From: Burkholderia cepacia
GTDB taxonomy: Bacteria; Pseudomonadota; Gammaproteobacteria; Burkholderiales; Burkholderiaceae
DNA: 64,000 nt
Direction: 5' to 3'
Assembly: GCF_001039005.1 (NCBI RefSeq)
Contig: NZ_LDWR01000006.1
Location: 62,001 to 126,000, forward strand
Positions 38,391 to 47,498 of the stretch are shown piece by piece. The notes under the pieces are model-generated. The model worked only from the letters and a program-made list of their open reading frames with translations, did not search any database and had not been told where the DNA came from. Made by a program: the position numbers and the translations under genes. Numbering within the stretch: the stretch's first letter is position 1; each line of letters begins with the position of its first letter.

Positions 38391-38427
38391 ATCCGGAGAT
38401 CCGGATCGCGAATCCGGAATTCCGGAT
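38391..38427. promoter_or_regulatory. Tandem 16-bp palindromes upstream of mqo
   Basis: ATCCGGAGATCCGGAT (38391-38406, near-perfect) and ATCCGGAATTCCGGAT (38412-38427, perfect) are separated by CGCGA, giving a 21-base centre spacing. They lie 79-115 bases ahead of the mqo start. The layout suits two dimers bound on one DNA face. Confidence 0.6.
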
Positions 38428-38837
38428 CGACGCTGCTCGCCGTTGCATTTGCGCACGCGAAACCGTTGAGGAGGACACCTTCGGATCGGCTTCTTGCGGA
38501 CGGGCAATCGCCTGCATCGCGGTGGCGCGCAACGCGCCCGGGCCCTAGCGGCAAGCCTGCGCGGATGGCGCTTCAGGCTGCGTGGAAAGAGGCCGCGCGC
38601 GACGCGTGTGGCGGGGGCGGGGTGGCAAGGGGCGCGTAATATAACCGAAGTCGTTTGCCGTGTCGCACGCGAAAAATGTCCTTGTTTTTGTGGGGTTTTT
38701 CGCGTGTCTGGGTTTCCGGAATCGGGGTGTGGTGGTTGTCGGAAAAGCGTGGGAAGTCGAGTGCCGACGCAAGAAAAAGGGGCCTGCAGTTTTCGGGAGG
38801 TCGAGAAATTCTTCGAACACCCGTCCCGTCCTCTGGC
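38428..38837. other. Gap between mqo region and the VgrG island
   Basis: Around 410 bases. The left part is GC-rich; 38640-38830 is G/T-rich on the plus strand with no convincing gene or terminator. Confidence 0.5.
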
Positions 38838-39848
38838 TCATGCTTCGTCAAATTCCGGGTCTTTCGCCCACCATACTGGATGATCGTGTTGCCCTCTCAG
38901 CCACATCCACTGACCTGCGACGAACTCGGTGGCCTGTCGCTGTTCGTGTTCCTCGTGCGGCGTCAGTGTGCGGACCTTGGGAAATTGTTTGCCCTTGTAG
39001 ACCACCAACTGATCCGAACTGGAGACCGCGCTATATCCCTCCCATAACCCCGTCTCCGGACAAAGCATGCCTGTGCAGAGGTTCATTTCGCCATACTTCT
39101 GGCGCTTCGCCTGGCGCTCTTCGAGGCGGCGCTGCCGGCGTTCCTCGGGCGTCAGAATCGTGTAATCGCGACTTAGTCTGACTATACTCAGCATCTGCGG
39201 CAACGATCCATCCAATGGATTTGCGTAACCAAGCTCGACATCAATGGGGAATTTACTTCCGGGAATATTTTTTGATCGATAGCGAAAATCCTGAGCATTT
39301 GGCATGCTCGGGTGACGTGGCATTATTTCATTTCCGTATCGACGATTATCGTGCGAGTCAACCCAAAAGTCTTCCAATTGGAGAAGGACCTTGATTTCCG
39401 TATCTGGCAGACCGGCGATCATCGGGCTAAGATGAATTCTTATTTCTGCTGGAACGATTTTCACCTTCGATCGATCGTCGCTGTAATCTTCCGGATCGGT
39501 GCGTGTGACAAGTTCAATCGTCGTTGAAGACAAGGCGCGATTGGAATAATGATAAAGAGCGCCTCTCGCGGATTTCTGAGTCCATGTTGAAAAGAGTTTG
39601 CCTACGGTCATATCCCGCGGATCAAATGGCTTGTCATCGCGCAGGATCGCCATTGCTTCTTTCAGGATGCTGTGCACCGCGGCCCGCTGTTCATCGGCGG
39701 TCGTCTGCATTTCAAACCCCTCCCCCAGTGGCTCGTAGTGACTCACTATAGGCTCCAGTGCATGTGCCGGGGTTGAACACGAGAGCGCGATCAGGACGGT
39801 CCCAATAATCCTGCACCACGCCCGCACATGCGTAAGCGTCTTCTTCAT
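38838..39848 (-). CDS. Putative periplasmic immunity protein for the VgrG effector
   Basis: A 336-residue protein with a clear signal peptide (MKKTLTHVRAW, then GTVLIALSCSTPAHA). The body is rich in charged residues, with IRIHLSPMIAGLPDTEIKVL, a highly charged helix (EERRQRRLEERQAKRQKYG) and a C-terminal HEEHEQRQATEF. No known domain is recognised. Its first 137 bases overlap the 3' end of vgrG. Genes in this position behind evolved VgrGs are usually their immunity proteins, and the export signal matches an effector acting in the periplasm. Base composition is lower in GC than its neighbours. GGAG sits 9 bases before the ATG. Confidence 0.65.
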   Translation of the reverse strand: MKKTLTHVRAWCRIIGTVLIALSCSTPAHALEPIVSHYEPLGEGFEMQTTADEQRAAVHSILKEAMAILRDDKPFDPRDMTVGKLFSTWTQKSARGALYHYSNRALSSTTIELVTRTDPEDYSDDRSKVKIVPAEIRIHLSPMIAGLPDTEIKVLLQLEDFWVDSHDNRRYGNEIMPRHPSMPNAQDFRYRSKNIPGSKFPIDVELGYANPLDGSLPQMLSIVRLSRDYTILTPEERRQRRLEERQAKRQKYGEMNLCTGMLCPETGLWEGYSAVSSSDQLVVYKGKQFPKVRTLTPHEEHEQRQATEFVAGQWMWLRGQHDHPVWWAKDPEFDEA

Positions 39849-42800
39849 GTAATTGGCTCCGGTAGCCGTCTTTGAAACTCGCCATCTTCGCCGCAGTCTC
39901 CGGCGACACCCGTAACAACTTGCACACTTCGGCCTGTGCAATAGGCACATCGGATTTCACATAAGTTCCGCCCACTTGGTTTTGTATATACGAAATCATC
40001 CAATAATAATGAAAAATCAACATGCGATGCAGTCCCAGCATTACTCGATTATCGTCGTGAATTTTGGATTTTTCGGCGACTCTGAGAACAGCCTTTTGTG
40101 TATTATCTTCATACGCCATCATCGCTTGCGCGAGCATTGAGTAGTCGTTTGGATGTTGCTGAAGCAGCGCCATCATCCAGAACGTTTGCTGGCAATGTCG
40201 CGCCTCGTGATAAAGCGTGTCCGAGAATGCCTTCAGGGTGCCATCGAGATCGGTTGGGTCTTTTTCCGCCACAAGAATCTTCATGATTTCAGATTCTTGA
40301 ATAAGTATCGTCCAGTTTTTTGCATTGAATGCCGCACTCACGTCAGGACGCATGTTGTATCTGGCTTGCCCTTCCAGTGCATCAACAATGGCTATTTGAG
40401 GAAGCACTCCGTTGGAAGTCGAACCGTCACCAACATCACCATCCGGCAACCCGAAAGGCCCCGTGCGGAGGGCAGTATTCAACACACCGAATACCGCAAT
40501 CGCGATCTGGTTCTTGAGTTGGGTTGATATCCCACCGCCCGACGCACTGAACTTGCTCCACTCGATCTTGCGAAGCGCTTCCTTGATCGCCGCCGTATAG
40601 GTTTTCGTCACCGGATACACGACATCGTTGCGCGGTCGATTCCCCGGCACATCGCCCTGCTTGGCCCCATCGATGAAGTGATGGAAGCGCAGCCCGAAGT
40701 TGAGCGGATCGCATGTCGCAAACAGTGGTGGTTGATCTTCGGACGTCGCCCCCTGTTCCGGCGTGCTCACCGTCTTGCCCCTGATTTTCGCGGTCCGCTT
40801 GTCGGCATTGGGTGCGGCAGCGGTGTAAGGCATCGTGTTGTCGCGCACGACCGCCGCGTGATTGACTGCGATTATCTTGTCCGGATCGCTTGCGGCCAGT
40901 AACTCGACGGATCCGAACGTAACGTCATGGTCGGTAATCAGCGACGTTTCACCACGCTCGTTACTTACCCCCTCGATCACGCGCCCGTTGTCGAGCGTGA
41001 CGCGGTACGGCTGATGCGGCAGCGCGAAGCCGCTGGCGTGTTCCATCAAGACAAAGTGGGCGGCAAACTGCCCTGGATTGCCCGGCGTGATCGGCAAGTG
41101 CATGGGCCGAATCTTGGGTGCGTCGGTCTGGTGGCTTCCCGCATAGACTGTGTGTTCGCCCGCCGTGCGCACCACGTAACCCTGATTGTTGATGCGCAAT
41201 TCCGTACTACCGGCGTGCAGCACAATCTCCTTCGCGGCATGGAGATGAATGCTGTCGGTGGTACTTGTGATGGAGACCGACTGTTTGGCTGTCACGTCTA
41301 TGCCATCGGTCTGCGCTTCGATACGTACCTTTCCAGCGGCCGCGATCAGCTTCATGCCTGCCTTGTGCACGAACAACGAGAACGCGTTCGCCACGCTCGC
41401 GAACAGCGACCGGCCGACCGCCAGGCCAACATGCCGGCCGCTCGTTACCGCGATATCCTCGTTGCCCGCGATATGAACGTTGCGCTCGGCCGCGAGACTG
41501 ATTCCCGCCGCGCCGGCCAGCACCATGTCGGCTTCCGTCAGTTCCGGGAAGTCGTGCTCTCCACCGGACGGCTTCCCGCGAATCGCGTCGTTACGGGCCT
41601 TGATCGCCCGCGCCACGTCGCTCTGGTCGCGGTCATGCCGCTGTGCTTCATGCTTTTGCGCCAACCGGGACAGAACCTCCTGAAGCTCGTGTGCCAGCGC
41701 GAGCCGACTGACCGCTTCATGTGCATCCTTCGCGTGGCCGGGGCCGCCGGCTTGGCCGTCTGTCGTGACGAACAGGCCCCTCAACGCCCGCATGACACCC
41801 CAATAGTCCGTGCGGAGGTCGAAGCCTTTGCCTCGTGCATCCTCCCGGCCCTTCTTTTTCACGATGCGCCGGATATTCCCGAGACTGAGTTGTGAGGTAC
41901 CCGCATCGCTCGCAATCTGCGTCTGGATCTGCCCCTGTGTATCGTCGATGGCGACATGGCCCGATGTCGTGCCATGAAACTCTCGGCCGCGCAGCACCGT
42001 TACGGCGTGATTGGCCGGCAAATCGAGTGCCGGTTGTCGGAACGCGTTCACGGCACTGCCGACGATCACCGGCAAATCCGGATCGCCGTAGTAGTGCGAT
42101 ACCACCACTTCATGGCCGATGCGGGGAATGAATGTCGCACCCATGTCCACGCCCTGCCACGGCGACAACACGCGCAGCCAGATACCGGCATGCTCGTCGT
42201 GCTTGCCCTCACGATCCCACTCGAACTGCACCTTCACTCGGCCGTATTGGTCCGTCCAGACTTCCTGCCCGGCCGGCCCCACGACAATGGCTTTCTCCGG
42301 GCCGCTCAACACGGGTTTGTCGACACTGCGTTTGAGCCGGAACGGTTCGTTTGCGGGCAGCAACTCGAACTGCGTATCCACGCGGTATGTTTGCGCGCTG
42401 CCTGCCCGGTTGCCAATTTCCTCGATATCGAGCGTGCACGACACGACGACGTATTCGCGGTTTGCAGACTGCTGCGGGTAGCCTGTCAGGATGAATGTGC
42501 GGCCGACCGTCAGCCCGCGCAAGTTGCCCTCGCCGTGCGCACGCAGCCCCGCACAGCGCTGCGCCTCGAGTTGCACACGCGCAAAATGGCGCGCTTCCCG
42601 GTCCGTATCGTTCGGTTGGCCCGAAAGACCTTGCGCGCCTGCCAGCGGTTGGCTGTAGTCGCCCCAGGCGTAAATCTCGCCGTCCGCGCTGGCCGTCCCG
42701 CGAGGATTCTCTTCGGTGGCAGCCAGCATCGCACGCGGACGCGTGTAGTCGTAGTCCGTCACGGTGACACGGCCGGCCGTGAGCCGGCTCGTCACCGACA

Positions 42801-43566
42801 GCGCATGAATGTGTTCTTCGTCGATGCGCTTGCTGTCGGGCGGCAGATAGCGCAGCGTTTCGTAGGCCGCACCGTGTGGATGATGGCCGCCGATCGTGTC
42901 GCACAAGATCAGGCGATGATGGCCGTTGTCGTGCTCGAACCACCACCAGATACCCCATTCCTCCCACAGACGCTGCAGAAACGTCCAGTCCGATTCGAGC
43001 GCCTGACGCTGCATGTCGCGCTTTGGATAAATCCCTCGAAATACACCCACGAGCCGCTTTTCAACCGTGTACGGATATTTCGACAGCACCGCATCAGTGA
43101 TGTCGACGACGGTCATATCTTGAAAGAGCCGACAATCCTGCGTGAGCGTTGCACGGTAGAGCCACGGCCGCAGTTCGAGTTCGTACAGAATCGAGTCGCG
43201 ATCTTGGCCGGCAATGCGGGCCGCCACGACCAGCCCCGTGATCTCGCGCGTGCCCGCGCCGATGTTGCCGAGCCCGGCATTGCCCGCAAGGCCCGGTTTG
43301 AATTGCCCTTTGCCTTCGAGTCGGATCGAAAGGGTGACTTCGGTGCCGACCACTTTATCGAGATCGAGGTTGGACGTTACGCTTGGGGAGAATGCATAGG
43401 CGTCGTCGGTGCGCAGCGTGATGAGATAGCGGCATTCGTCGAGGCGGCCGATCGTTTCGGTGCCTCGCAAACGTACCGGAACGAATACCGGAAGCGCATC
43501 CATTCCGTAGGTGGGCAAGGCTGCGCCGGAAATGGACAGCGTACGGGCTTGGATCAGAATCGACAT
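39712..43566 (-). CDS. vgrG: Evolved VgrG with C-terminal metallopeptidase-like (HExxH) domain
   Basis: A 1284-residue T6SS spike protein. It contains an N-terminal gp27-like part (residues 1-420), an OB/gp5 section from about 435 (WTDQYGRVKVQFEWDRE), and a DUF2345-like beta-helix region (about 620-820) with TGRHVGL-type repeats. A 450-residue extension follows. It contains FVLMEHASGFALPHQPYRV (transthyretin-like, near 835-855) and the zinc-binding motif YHEARHCQQ, with His1120, Glu1121 and His1124. A later EEDAYACA (Glu1241-Glu1242) could give the third ligand. VgrG2b of P. aeruginosa has the same concept. The start MSILIQ is preferred to upstream ATGs. Confidence 0.88.
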   Translation of the reverse strand: MSILIQARTLSISGAALPTYGMDALPVFVPVRLRGTETIGRLDECRYLITLRTDDAYAFSPSVTSNLDLDKVVGTEVTLSIRLEGKGQFKPGLAGNAGLGNIGAGTREITGLVVAARIAGQDRDSILYELELRPWLYRATLTQDCRLFQDMTVVDITDAVLSKYPYTVEKRLVGVFRGIYPKRDMQRQALESDWTFLQRLWEEWGIWWWFEHDNGHHRLILCDTIGGHHPHGAAYETLRYLPPDSKRIDEEHIHALSVTSRLTAGRVTVTDYDYTRPRAMLAATEENPRGTASADGEIYAWGDYSQPLAGAQGLSGQPNDTDREARHFARVQLEAQRCAGLRAHGEGNLRGLTVGRTFILTGYPQQSANREYVVVSCTLDIEEIGNRAGSAQTYRVDTQFELLPANEPFRLKRSVDKPVLSGPEKAIVVGPAGQEVWTDQYGRVKVQFEWDREGKHDEHAGIWLRVLSPWQGVDMGATFIPRIGHEVVVSHYYGDPDLPVIVGSAVNAFRQPALDLPANHAVTVLRGREFHGTTSGHVAIDDTQGQIQTQIASDAGTSQLSLGNIRRIVKKKGREDARGKGFDLRTDYWGVMRALRGLFVTTDGQAGGPGHAKDAHEAVSRLALAHELQEVLSRLAQKHEAQRHDRDQSDVARAIKARNDAIRGKPSGGEHDFPELTEADMVLAGAAGISLAAERNVHIAGNEDIAVTSGRHVGLAVGRSLFASVANAFSLFVHKAGMKLIAAAGKVRIEAQTDGIDVTAKQSVSITSTTDSIHLHAAKEIVLHAGSTELRINNQGYVVRTAGEHTVYAGSHQTDAPKIRPMHLPITPGNPGQFAAHFVLMEHASGFALPHQPYRVTLDNGRVIEGVSNERGETSLITDHDVTFGSVELLAASDPDKIIAVNHAAVVRDNTMPYTAAAPNADKRTAKIRGKTVSTPEQGATSEDQPPLFATCDPLNFGLRFHHFIDGAKQGDVPGNRPRNDVVYPVTKTYTAAIKEALRKIEWSKFSASGGGISTQLKNQIAIAVFGVLNTALRTGPFGLPDGDVGDGSTSNGVLPQIAIVDALEGQARYNMRPDVSAAFNAKNWTILIQESEIMKILVAEKDPTDLDGTLKAFSDTLYHEARHCQQTFWMMALLQQHPNDYSMLAQAMMAYEDNTQKAVLRVAEKSKIHDDNRVMLGLHRMLIFHYYWMISYIQNQVGGTYVKSDVPIAQAEVCKLLRVSPETAAKMASFKDGYRSQLHEEDAYACAGVVQDYWDRPDRALVFNPGTCTGAYSESLRATGGGV

Positions 43567-43585
43567 GATTGCTGGTCCTCGCCGC

Positions 43586-43837
43586 TCAAGTACCGACGAC
43601 CGTGGCGCCGCAGCCGGTTTTGTCCCCGCGATACGCGACCAGTCGGCCACGGTGCGTGCGCGGGCCGCTCGCCAGCAGTGGAAAAACGCCATCACATTTC
43701 GGGCATGTCACGCCGTGGCCGTCCAGCGCGACGCCGATGCCAAGATGGGTGAGATCACTGGCGGCTTCGGTAACGATGCCACCATGATCGGTCGCATCTC
43801 CGAGGCGAACCATTTCCCGGCCTTGTGCGTTTTTCAT
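43586..43837 (-). CDS. PAAR-domain spike tip protein
   Basis: An 83-residue protein with the PAAR signature near the start (VRLGDATDHGGIVTE) and a paired-cysteine section (GVTCPKCDGVFPL, GDKTGCGATVVG). PAAR proteins cap the VgrG trimer and sharpen the T6SS spike. It is encoded just ahead of vgrG, so the two are probably co-expressed and form one spike. GGGGACATCG precedes the ATG. Confidence 0.85.
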   Translation of the reverse strand: MKNAQGREMVRLGDATDHGGIVTEAASDLTHLGIGVALDGHGVTCPKCDGVFPLLASGPRTHRGRLVAYRGDKTGCGATVVGT

Positions 43838-44084
43838 CGATGTCCCCGTGCGAGGAATGAAACCCTCCTTTTACCTCGCGTCGAAGCACTGCACAATTTT
43901 CAAGATGGGAATCAGTCGATTTCGATAATTTGATTAGTATTTCGACTGATATTTTCGTACTTATACTAGGGTTGCGGATGTGTCGCCGACGTCGCCAGTG
44001 GCAGGAGGGCGATCCTTGCCGTGGCTCGGAAATCCAGAGGACTGCAGATCCCGTTAAATATTCGTTCTTCCGGCAGCCGTGCGC
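43838..44084. other. Upstream region of the T6SS island
   Basis: About 250 bases, AT-rich near 43900-43970 (for example TTTGATTAGTATTTCGACTG), probably with the PAAR/vgrG promoter. No gene recognised. Confidence 0.4.
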
Positions 44085-44171
44085 ACGATGAAACTTCGCC
44101 TCGCGTAATGCGTGGCCCGACAGGATCGGTGACACGCCCGTCCGTTTTCCAAGCACGCCCTCGGCGAGTTC
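44085..44171 (-). pseudogene. Remnant of an Lrp/AsnC gene 3' end
   Basis: Translating the minus strand gives ELAEGVLGKRTGVSPILSGH followed by ALREAKFHR. It aligns without gaps to the end of the intact Lrp gene at 44535 (DFVERVLRKQAGVSSIQSSL, then ALREVKFSSR). There is no start and no matching stop. It marks the edge of the inserted or rearranged segment next to the T6SS island. Confidence 0.8.
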
Positions 44172-44182
44172 GGTCTACCCGC

Positions 44183-44470
44183 TTACTTCGCCGCAGCGTT
44201 CCGGCAGAACTGCTCGTATGCCTGCGCCGAATTCGCGAAGCCCTTTTGCTTCGCGAGCTCCCACGGGCGCTCGCATTGCTGCGTCTGTGCGCACCATGCG
44301 TAGCCGGCCGAGCCGATGCAGCCGTGCGCATCACGATCGCCGCCGACCATCGGCGGTGCGGCCGGTGCAGACGAATCGGCCGGCGCGGACGATTGCGCCG
44401 CACAGGCGCTCAAGGCGAACGCGCAAGCCAGCGCGGCGACAAGCGAGGCGGAGGAAGTGAATCGCTTCAT
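44183..44470 (-). CDS. Small lipoprotein with CxGSAGYxWC motif
   Basis: A 95-residue precursor. The signal peptide ends in a lipobox LSAC, then an alanine/serine/proline linker and a C-terminal domain HGCIGSAGYAWCAQTQQCERPWELA with three cysteines (quoted as one region, conserved in many proteobacterial lipoproteins). It is presumably membrane-anchored in the periplasm. Function unknown. Confidence 0.8.
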   Translation of the reverse strand: MKRFTSSASLVAALACAFALSACAAQSSAPADSSAPAAPPMVGGDRDAHGCIGSAGYAWCAQTQQCERPWELAKQKGFANSAQAYEQFCRNAAAK

Positions 44471-44534
44471 CAGGTAGTGCTCCATGGGATAAGGGTTGGG
44501 AACGGAATAACGGCTTGCCCGTTCATCCTGCCGC

Positions 44535-45023
44535 TCACGCGTCCGGCACCGGCACGCGCGACGAGAACTTCACCTCGCGCAACGCGAGGCTCGACTGGAT
44601 CGACGACACACCGGCCTGCTTTCTCAGCACGCGCTCGACGAAATCCGCATACGCGTCGAGATCGGCCGCGACGACCTGCAGGATGTAGTCGGCCGCGCCG
44701 GTGATCTTGTGGCACGACAGCACCTCGTCGTGACGCCGCATCACATCCTCGAAGTGATCCGAATCCTGGCCCGAGTGCATGTTGAACGTCACCTGCACGA
44801 ACGCGAACACGTTCATCCCGAGCGCGCGCCGGTCGAGGTTCGCCTGGTAGCCGGTGATCACGCGCTCGTCCTCGAGCCGCTTGCGGCGGCGCCAGCATGG
44901 CGTGACGCTCAGCGACAGCTTTTCGCCGAGCGTCGCGTTCGACAGCGCACCGTCTTCCTGCAACAGGCGGAGCATCGCGCGGTCGACGCTGTCCAGTTCA
45001 ACCGAAGCGCGATTTTTGCTCAT
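44535..45023 (-). CDS. Lrp/AsnC-family regulator
   Basis: A 162-residue regulator with a winged helix (LDSVDRAMLRLLQEDGALSN, LGEKLSLSVTPCWRRRKRLE) and a RAM ligand domain (VFAFVQVTFNMHS, DEVLSCHKITGAADYILQVV). It diverges from the deacetylase-LivK pair across 128 bases and is a likely amino-acid-responsive regulator of them. Confidence 0.9.
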   Translation of the reverse strand: MSKNRASVELDSVDRAMLRLLQEDGALSNATLGEKLSLSVTPCWRRRKRLEDERVITGYQANLDRRALGMNVFAFVQVTFNMHSGQDSDHFEDVMRRHDEVLSCHKITGAADYILQVVAADLDAYADFVERVLRKQAGVSSIQSSLALREVKFSSRVPVPDA

Positions 45024-45151
45024 ATCCGTGATTCCATAGATAGTTTTCTCAAAATTGTACGAAACGAAGAGGCGAAAAGCAAAGTTATTGCCGGTCAGCG
45101 TCAATAGACTGTTGCCACCCCCCCTCACTGCCATCACAGCAACGGTCAACC

Positions 45152-46189
45152 ATGCTCGCGGTCTACAGCAGCGATCACCACCTGCATCGCGGCGTCGAAC
45201 TGAAGGACGGCGCGATCACCGAGTCGTTCGAAAACCCCCTTCGCGCCGAAACGGTGCTCGCGCAGGTCCGCGCGGCCGGCCTCGGCGACGTGATTGCGCC
45301 GCGCGCGTTCGACCGCGCGAGCTATGCCGGCGCGCACAGTGCGCGCTACGTCGATTTCCTGGCCGGCGCATGGGACGAATGGACCGCGACCGGCCGCACC
45401 TGCCAGGCGTTGCCGCTCGTATGGCCGGTGCGCGCGATGCCGGCGGCCGCGACGCTGCCCGGCTTCATCGACGGCAAGCTCGGCTTCTTCGCGATGGACG
45501 CCGGTGCGCCGATCAACGCAGGCACCTGGGACGCGGTGAGCGCGAGCGCGAACTCGGCGCTTACCGGCGCCGACCTGCTGTCGAACGGCGGCGCGCGCGC
45601 GGCCTTCGCGTTGTGCCGCCCGCCCGGCCACCATGCCGGCCGCGAGTACATGGGCGGCTACTGCTACCTGAACAACGCGGCGATCGCGGCGCAGCACGGC
45701 ATCGCGAGCGGCGCCGCGCGCGTCGCGGTGCTAGACGTCGATTTCCATCACGGCAACGGCACGCAGGACATCTTTTACGACCGCCCGGACGTGCTGTTCG
45801 CGTCGATTCACGGCGAGCCGGCCGTGTCGTATCCGTACTTCTCCGGTTATGCGGACGAGCGCGGCGCGGGTGCTGGCGAAGGCTTCAACCTGAACCTGCC
45901 GCTGCCGAAGGGCACGCAGTGGGACGCCTACGCAACCGCGCTCGGCCATGCGGCGGCCGAGATCGTTGCGCATGCACCCGACCTGCTCGTCGTGTCGCTC
46001 GGTGTCGACACGTTCGAGCACGACCCGATCAGCCATTTCCGGCTGCGCTCGCCCGACTACCTGCGCATCGGCGAGGCGCTCGCGCGCCTGAACCTGCCGA
46101 CGCTGTTCGTGATGGAAGGCGGTTACATGGTCGAGGAGATCGGCATCAACGCGGTGAACGTGCTGCTGGGATTCGAAGGGCGCGCATAA
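45152..46189 (+). CDS. Class II histone-deacetylase-like acetylpolyamine amidohydrolase
   Basis: A 345-residue arginase-fold deacetylase. Catalytic His160 and His161 are in RPPGHHAG. Zinc ligands Asp197 and His199 sit in LDVDFHHGNGTQ, and Asp286 in SLGVDTFEHDP. A glycine-rich end (MEGGYMVEEIG) gives the usual Tyr. Bacterial relatives remove acetyl groups from polyamines or small acyl amides. The gene precedes a LivK-type binding protein, so uptake and deacetylation of the same compound is plausible. Confidence 0.88.
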   Translation: MLAVYSSDHHLHRGVELKDGAITESFENPLRAETVLAQVRAAGLGDVIAPRAFDRASYAGAHSARYVDFLAGAWDEWTATGRTCQALPLVWPVRAMPAAATLPGFIDGKLGFFAMDAGAPINAGTWDAVSASANSALTGADLLSNGGARAAFALCRPPGHHAGREYMGGYCYLNNAAIAAQHGIASGAARVAVLDVDFHHGNGTQDIFYDRPDVLFASIHGEPAVSYPYFSGYADERGAGAGEGFNLNLPLPKGTQWDAYATALGHAAAEIVAHAPDLLVVSLGVDTFEHDPISHFRLRSPDYLRIGEALARLNLPTLFVMEGGYMVEEIGINAVNVLLGFEGRA

Positions 46190-46259
46190 GCGCGTTGCAC
46201 TGCCTTCAACGAACGACGTATCCGAACCCGAACGAAGAGCGACAACGAAGGAGACAAGC

Positions 46260-47402
46260 ATGAATCGACATCACAAGACGGTACTCGCCACCGCGGCCGC
46301 GCTGACCTGCGCACTGTCCGCGTTCCCCGCGCACGCGGACGAAGTCGTGCGCATCGGCCACGTCGCGCCGCTGACCGGCGCGATCGCGCACCTCGGCAAG
46401 GACAGCGAGAACGGCGCGCGGCTCGCGGTTGAAGAAATCAACGCGAAGGGGCTCGTGATCGGCGGCAAGAAGGTCACGCTGCAGCTCGACGCGCAGGACG
46501 ACGCGGGCGATCCGCGCACCGCGACGCAGGTCGCGCAGCGGCTCGTCGACGACAAGGTCGTCGGCGTGGTTGGCCATCACAACTCGGGCACGTCGATTCC
46601 GGCGTCGCGCGTCTATCGCGACGGCGGTGTCGTGCAGATCTCGCAGGCCGCGACCAACCCGACGTACACGCAGCAGGGTTTCAAGACGACCTATCGCGTC
46701 GTCGCGACCGATGCGCAGCAGGGGCCGGCGCTCGCGATGTATGCGGCGAAGAACATGGGCATCAAGACGGTCGCCGTGGTCGACGATTCGACCGCGTACG
46801 GGCAGGGCCTCGCGACCGAGTTCGAGAAGGCCGCGAAGGCGGCCGGGATGAAGGTCGTGTCGCGCGACGCGACCAACGACAAGGCGATCGATTTCCGCGC
46901 GATCCTCACGAAGATCAAGGGCGAGAACCCGGACGCGATCATGTACGGCGGGATGGACGCGACGGGCGGTCCGCTCGCGAAGCAGGCACGGCAGCTCGGC
47001 ATGCGCGCGAAGATCCTCGCCGGTGACGGCGTGTGCTCGACCGACCTGCCGAAGCTCGCGGGCCCGGCGTCCGACAACGTCGTGTGTTCCGAAGCCGGCA
47101 TCGCGCTCGAGAAGATGCCGGGCGGCGCGGCGTTCGCGAAGCGCTATGAAGCGCGTTACCACCAGCCGATGCAGGTGTATGCGCCGTTCTCGTACGACGC
47201 CGTGTACATCATCGTCGACGCGATGAAGCGCGCGAATTCGACGGAACCGGCGAAGGTGCTGGCCGCGATGCCGGCCACCGACTATCGCGGCGTGATCGGC
47301 GAAACCAGCTTCACGCCGCAGGGCGACCTGAAGCACGGCGCGATTTCGGTGTTCACGTACAAGAGCGGGAAGAAGGCGCTGCTCGATATCGTGAAGATGT
47401 GA
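46260..47402 (+). CDS. Branched-chain amino acid ABC substrate-binding protein (LivK type)
   Basis: A 380-residue periplasmic protein with a signal peptide ending FPAHADE. The peripla_BP_6 core includes RIGHVAPLTGAIAHLGKDSE, VGVVGHHNSGTSIPAS and a C-terminal APFSYDAVYIIVDAM. AAGGAG precedes its ATG. No membrane or ATPase genes follow, so it must use transporter parts encoded elsewhere. Confidence 0.9.
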   Translation: MNRHHKTVLATAAALTCALSAFPAHADEVVRIGHVAPLTGAIAHLGKDSENGARLAVEEINAKGLVIGGKKVTLQLDAQDDAGDPRTATQVAQRLVDDKVVGVVGHHNSGTSIPASRVYRDGGVVQISQAATNPTYTQQGFKTTYRVVATDAQQGPALAMYAAKNMGIKTVAVVDDSTAYGQGLATEFEKAAKAAGMKVVSRDATNDKAIDFRAILTKIKGENPDAIMYGGMDATGGPLAKQARQLGMRAKILAGDGVCSTDLPKLAGPASDNVVCSEAGIALEKMPGGAAFAKRYEARYHQPMQVYAPFSYDAVYIIVDAMKRANSTEPAKVLAAMPATDYRGVIGETSFTPQGDLKHGAISVFTYKSGKKALLDIVKM

Positions 47403-47498
47403 CGCTGGAGCGGGCCGGGCAGCAGGCGTTTGCCCGCCCGCGCATGTTTTCGTTCCGTCGCGGGACCGGGCTGGCGGCCCGGTCGATGCATACGGCTG

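Noticed and set aside
43755..44156. 133-residue minus-strand frame over the Lrp relic
   Set aside because: Only its first part matches Lrp; the rest runs through unrelated sequence without a start signal, so it is recorded as a remnant.
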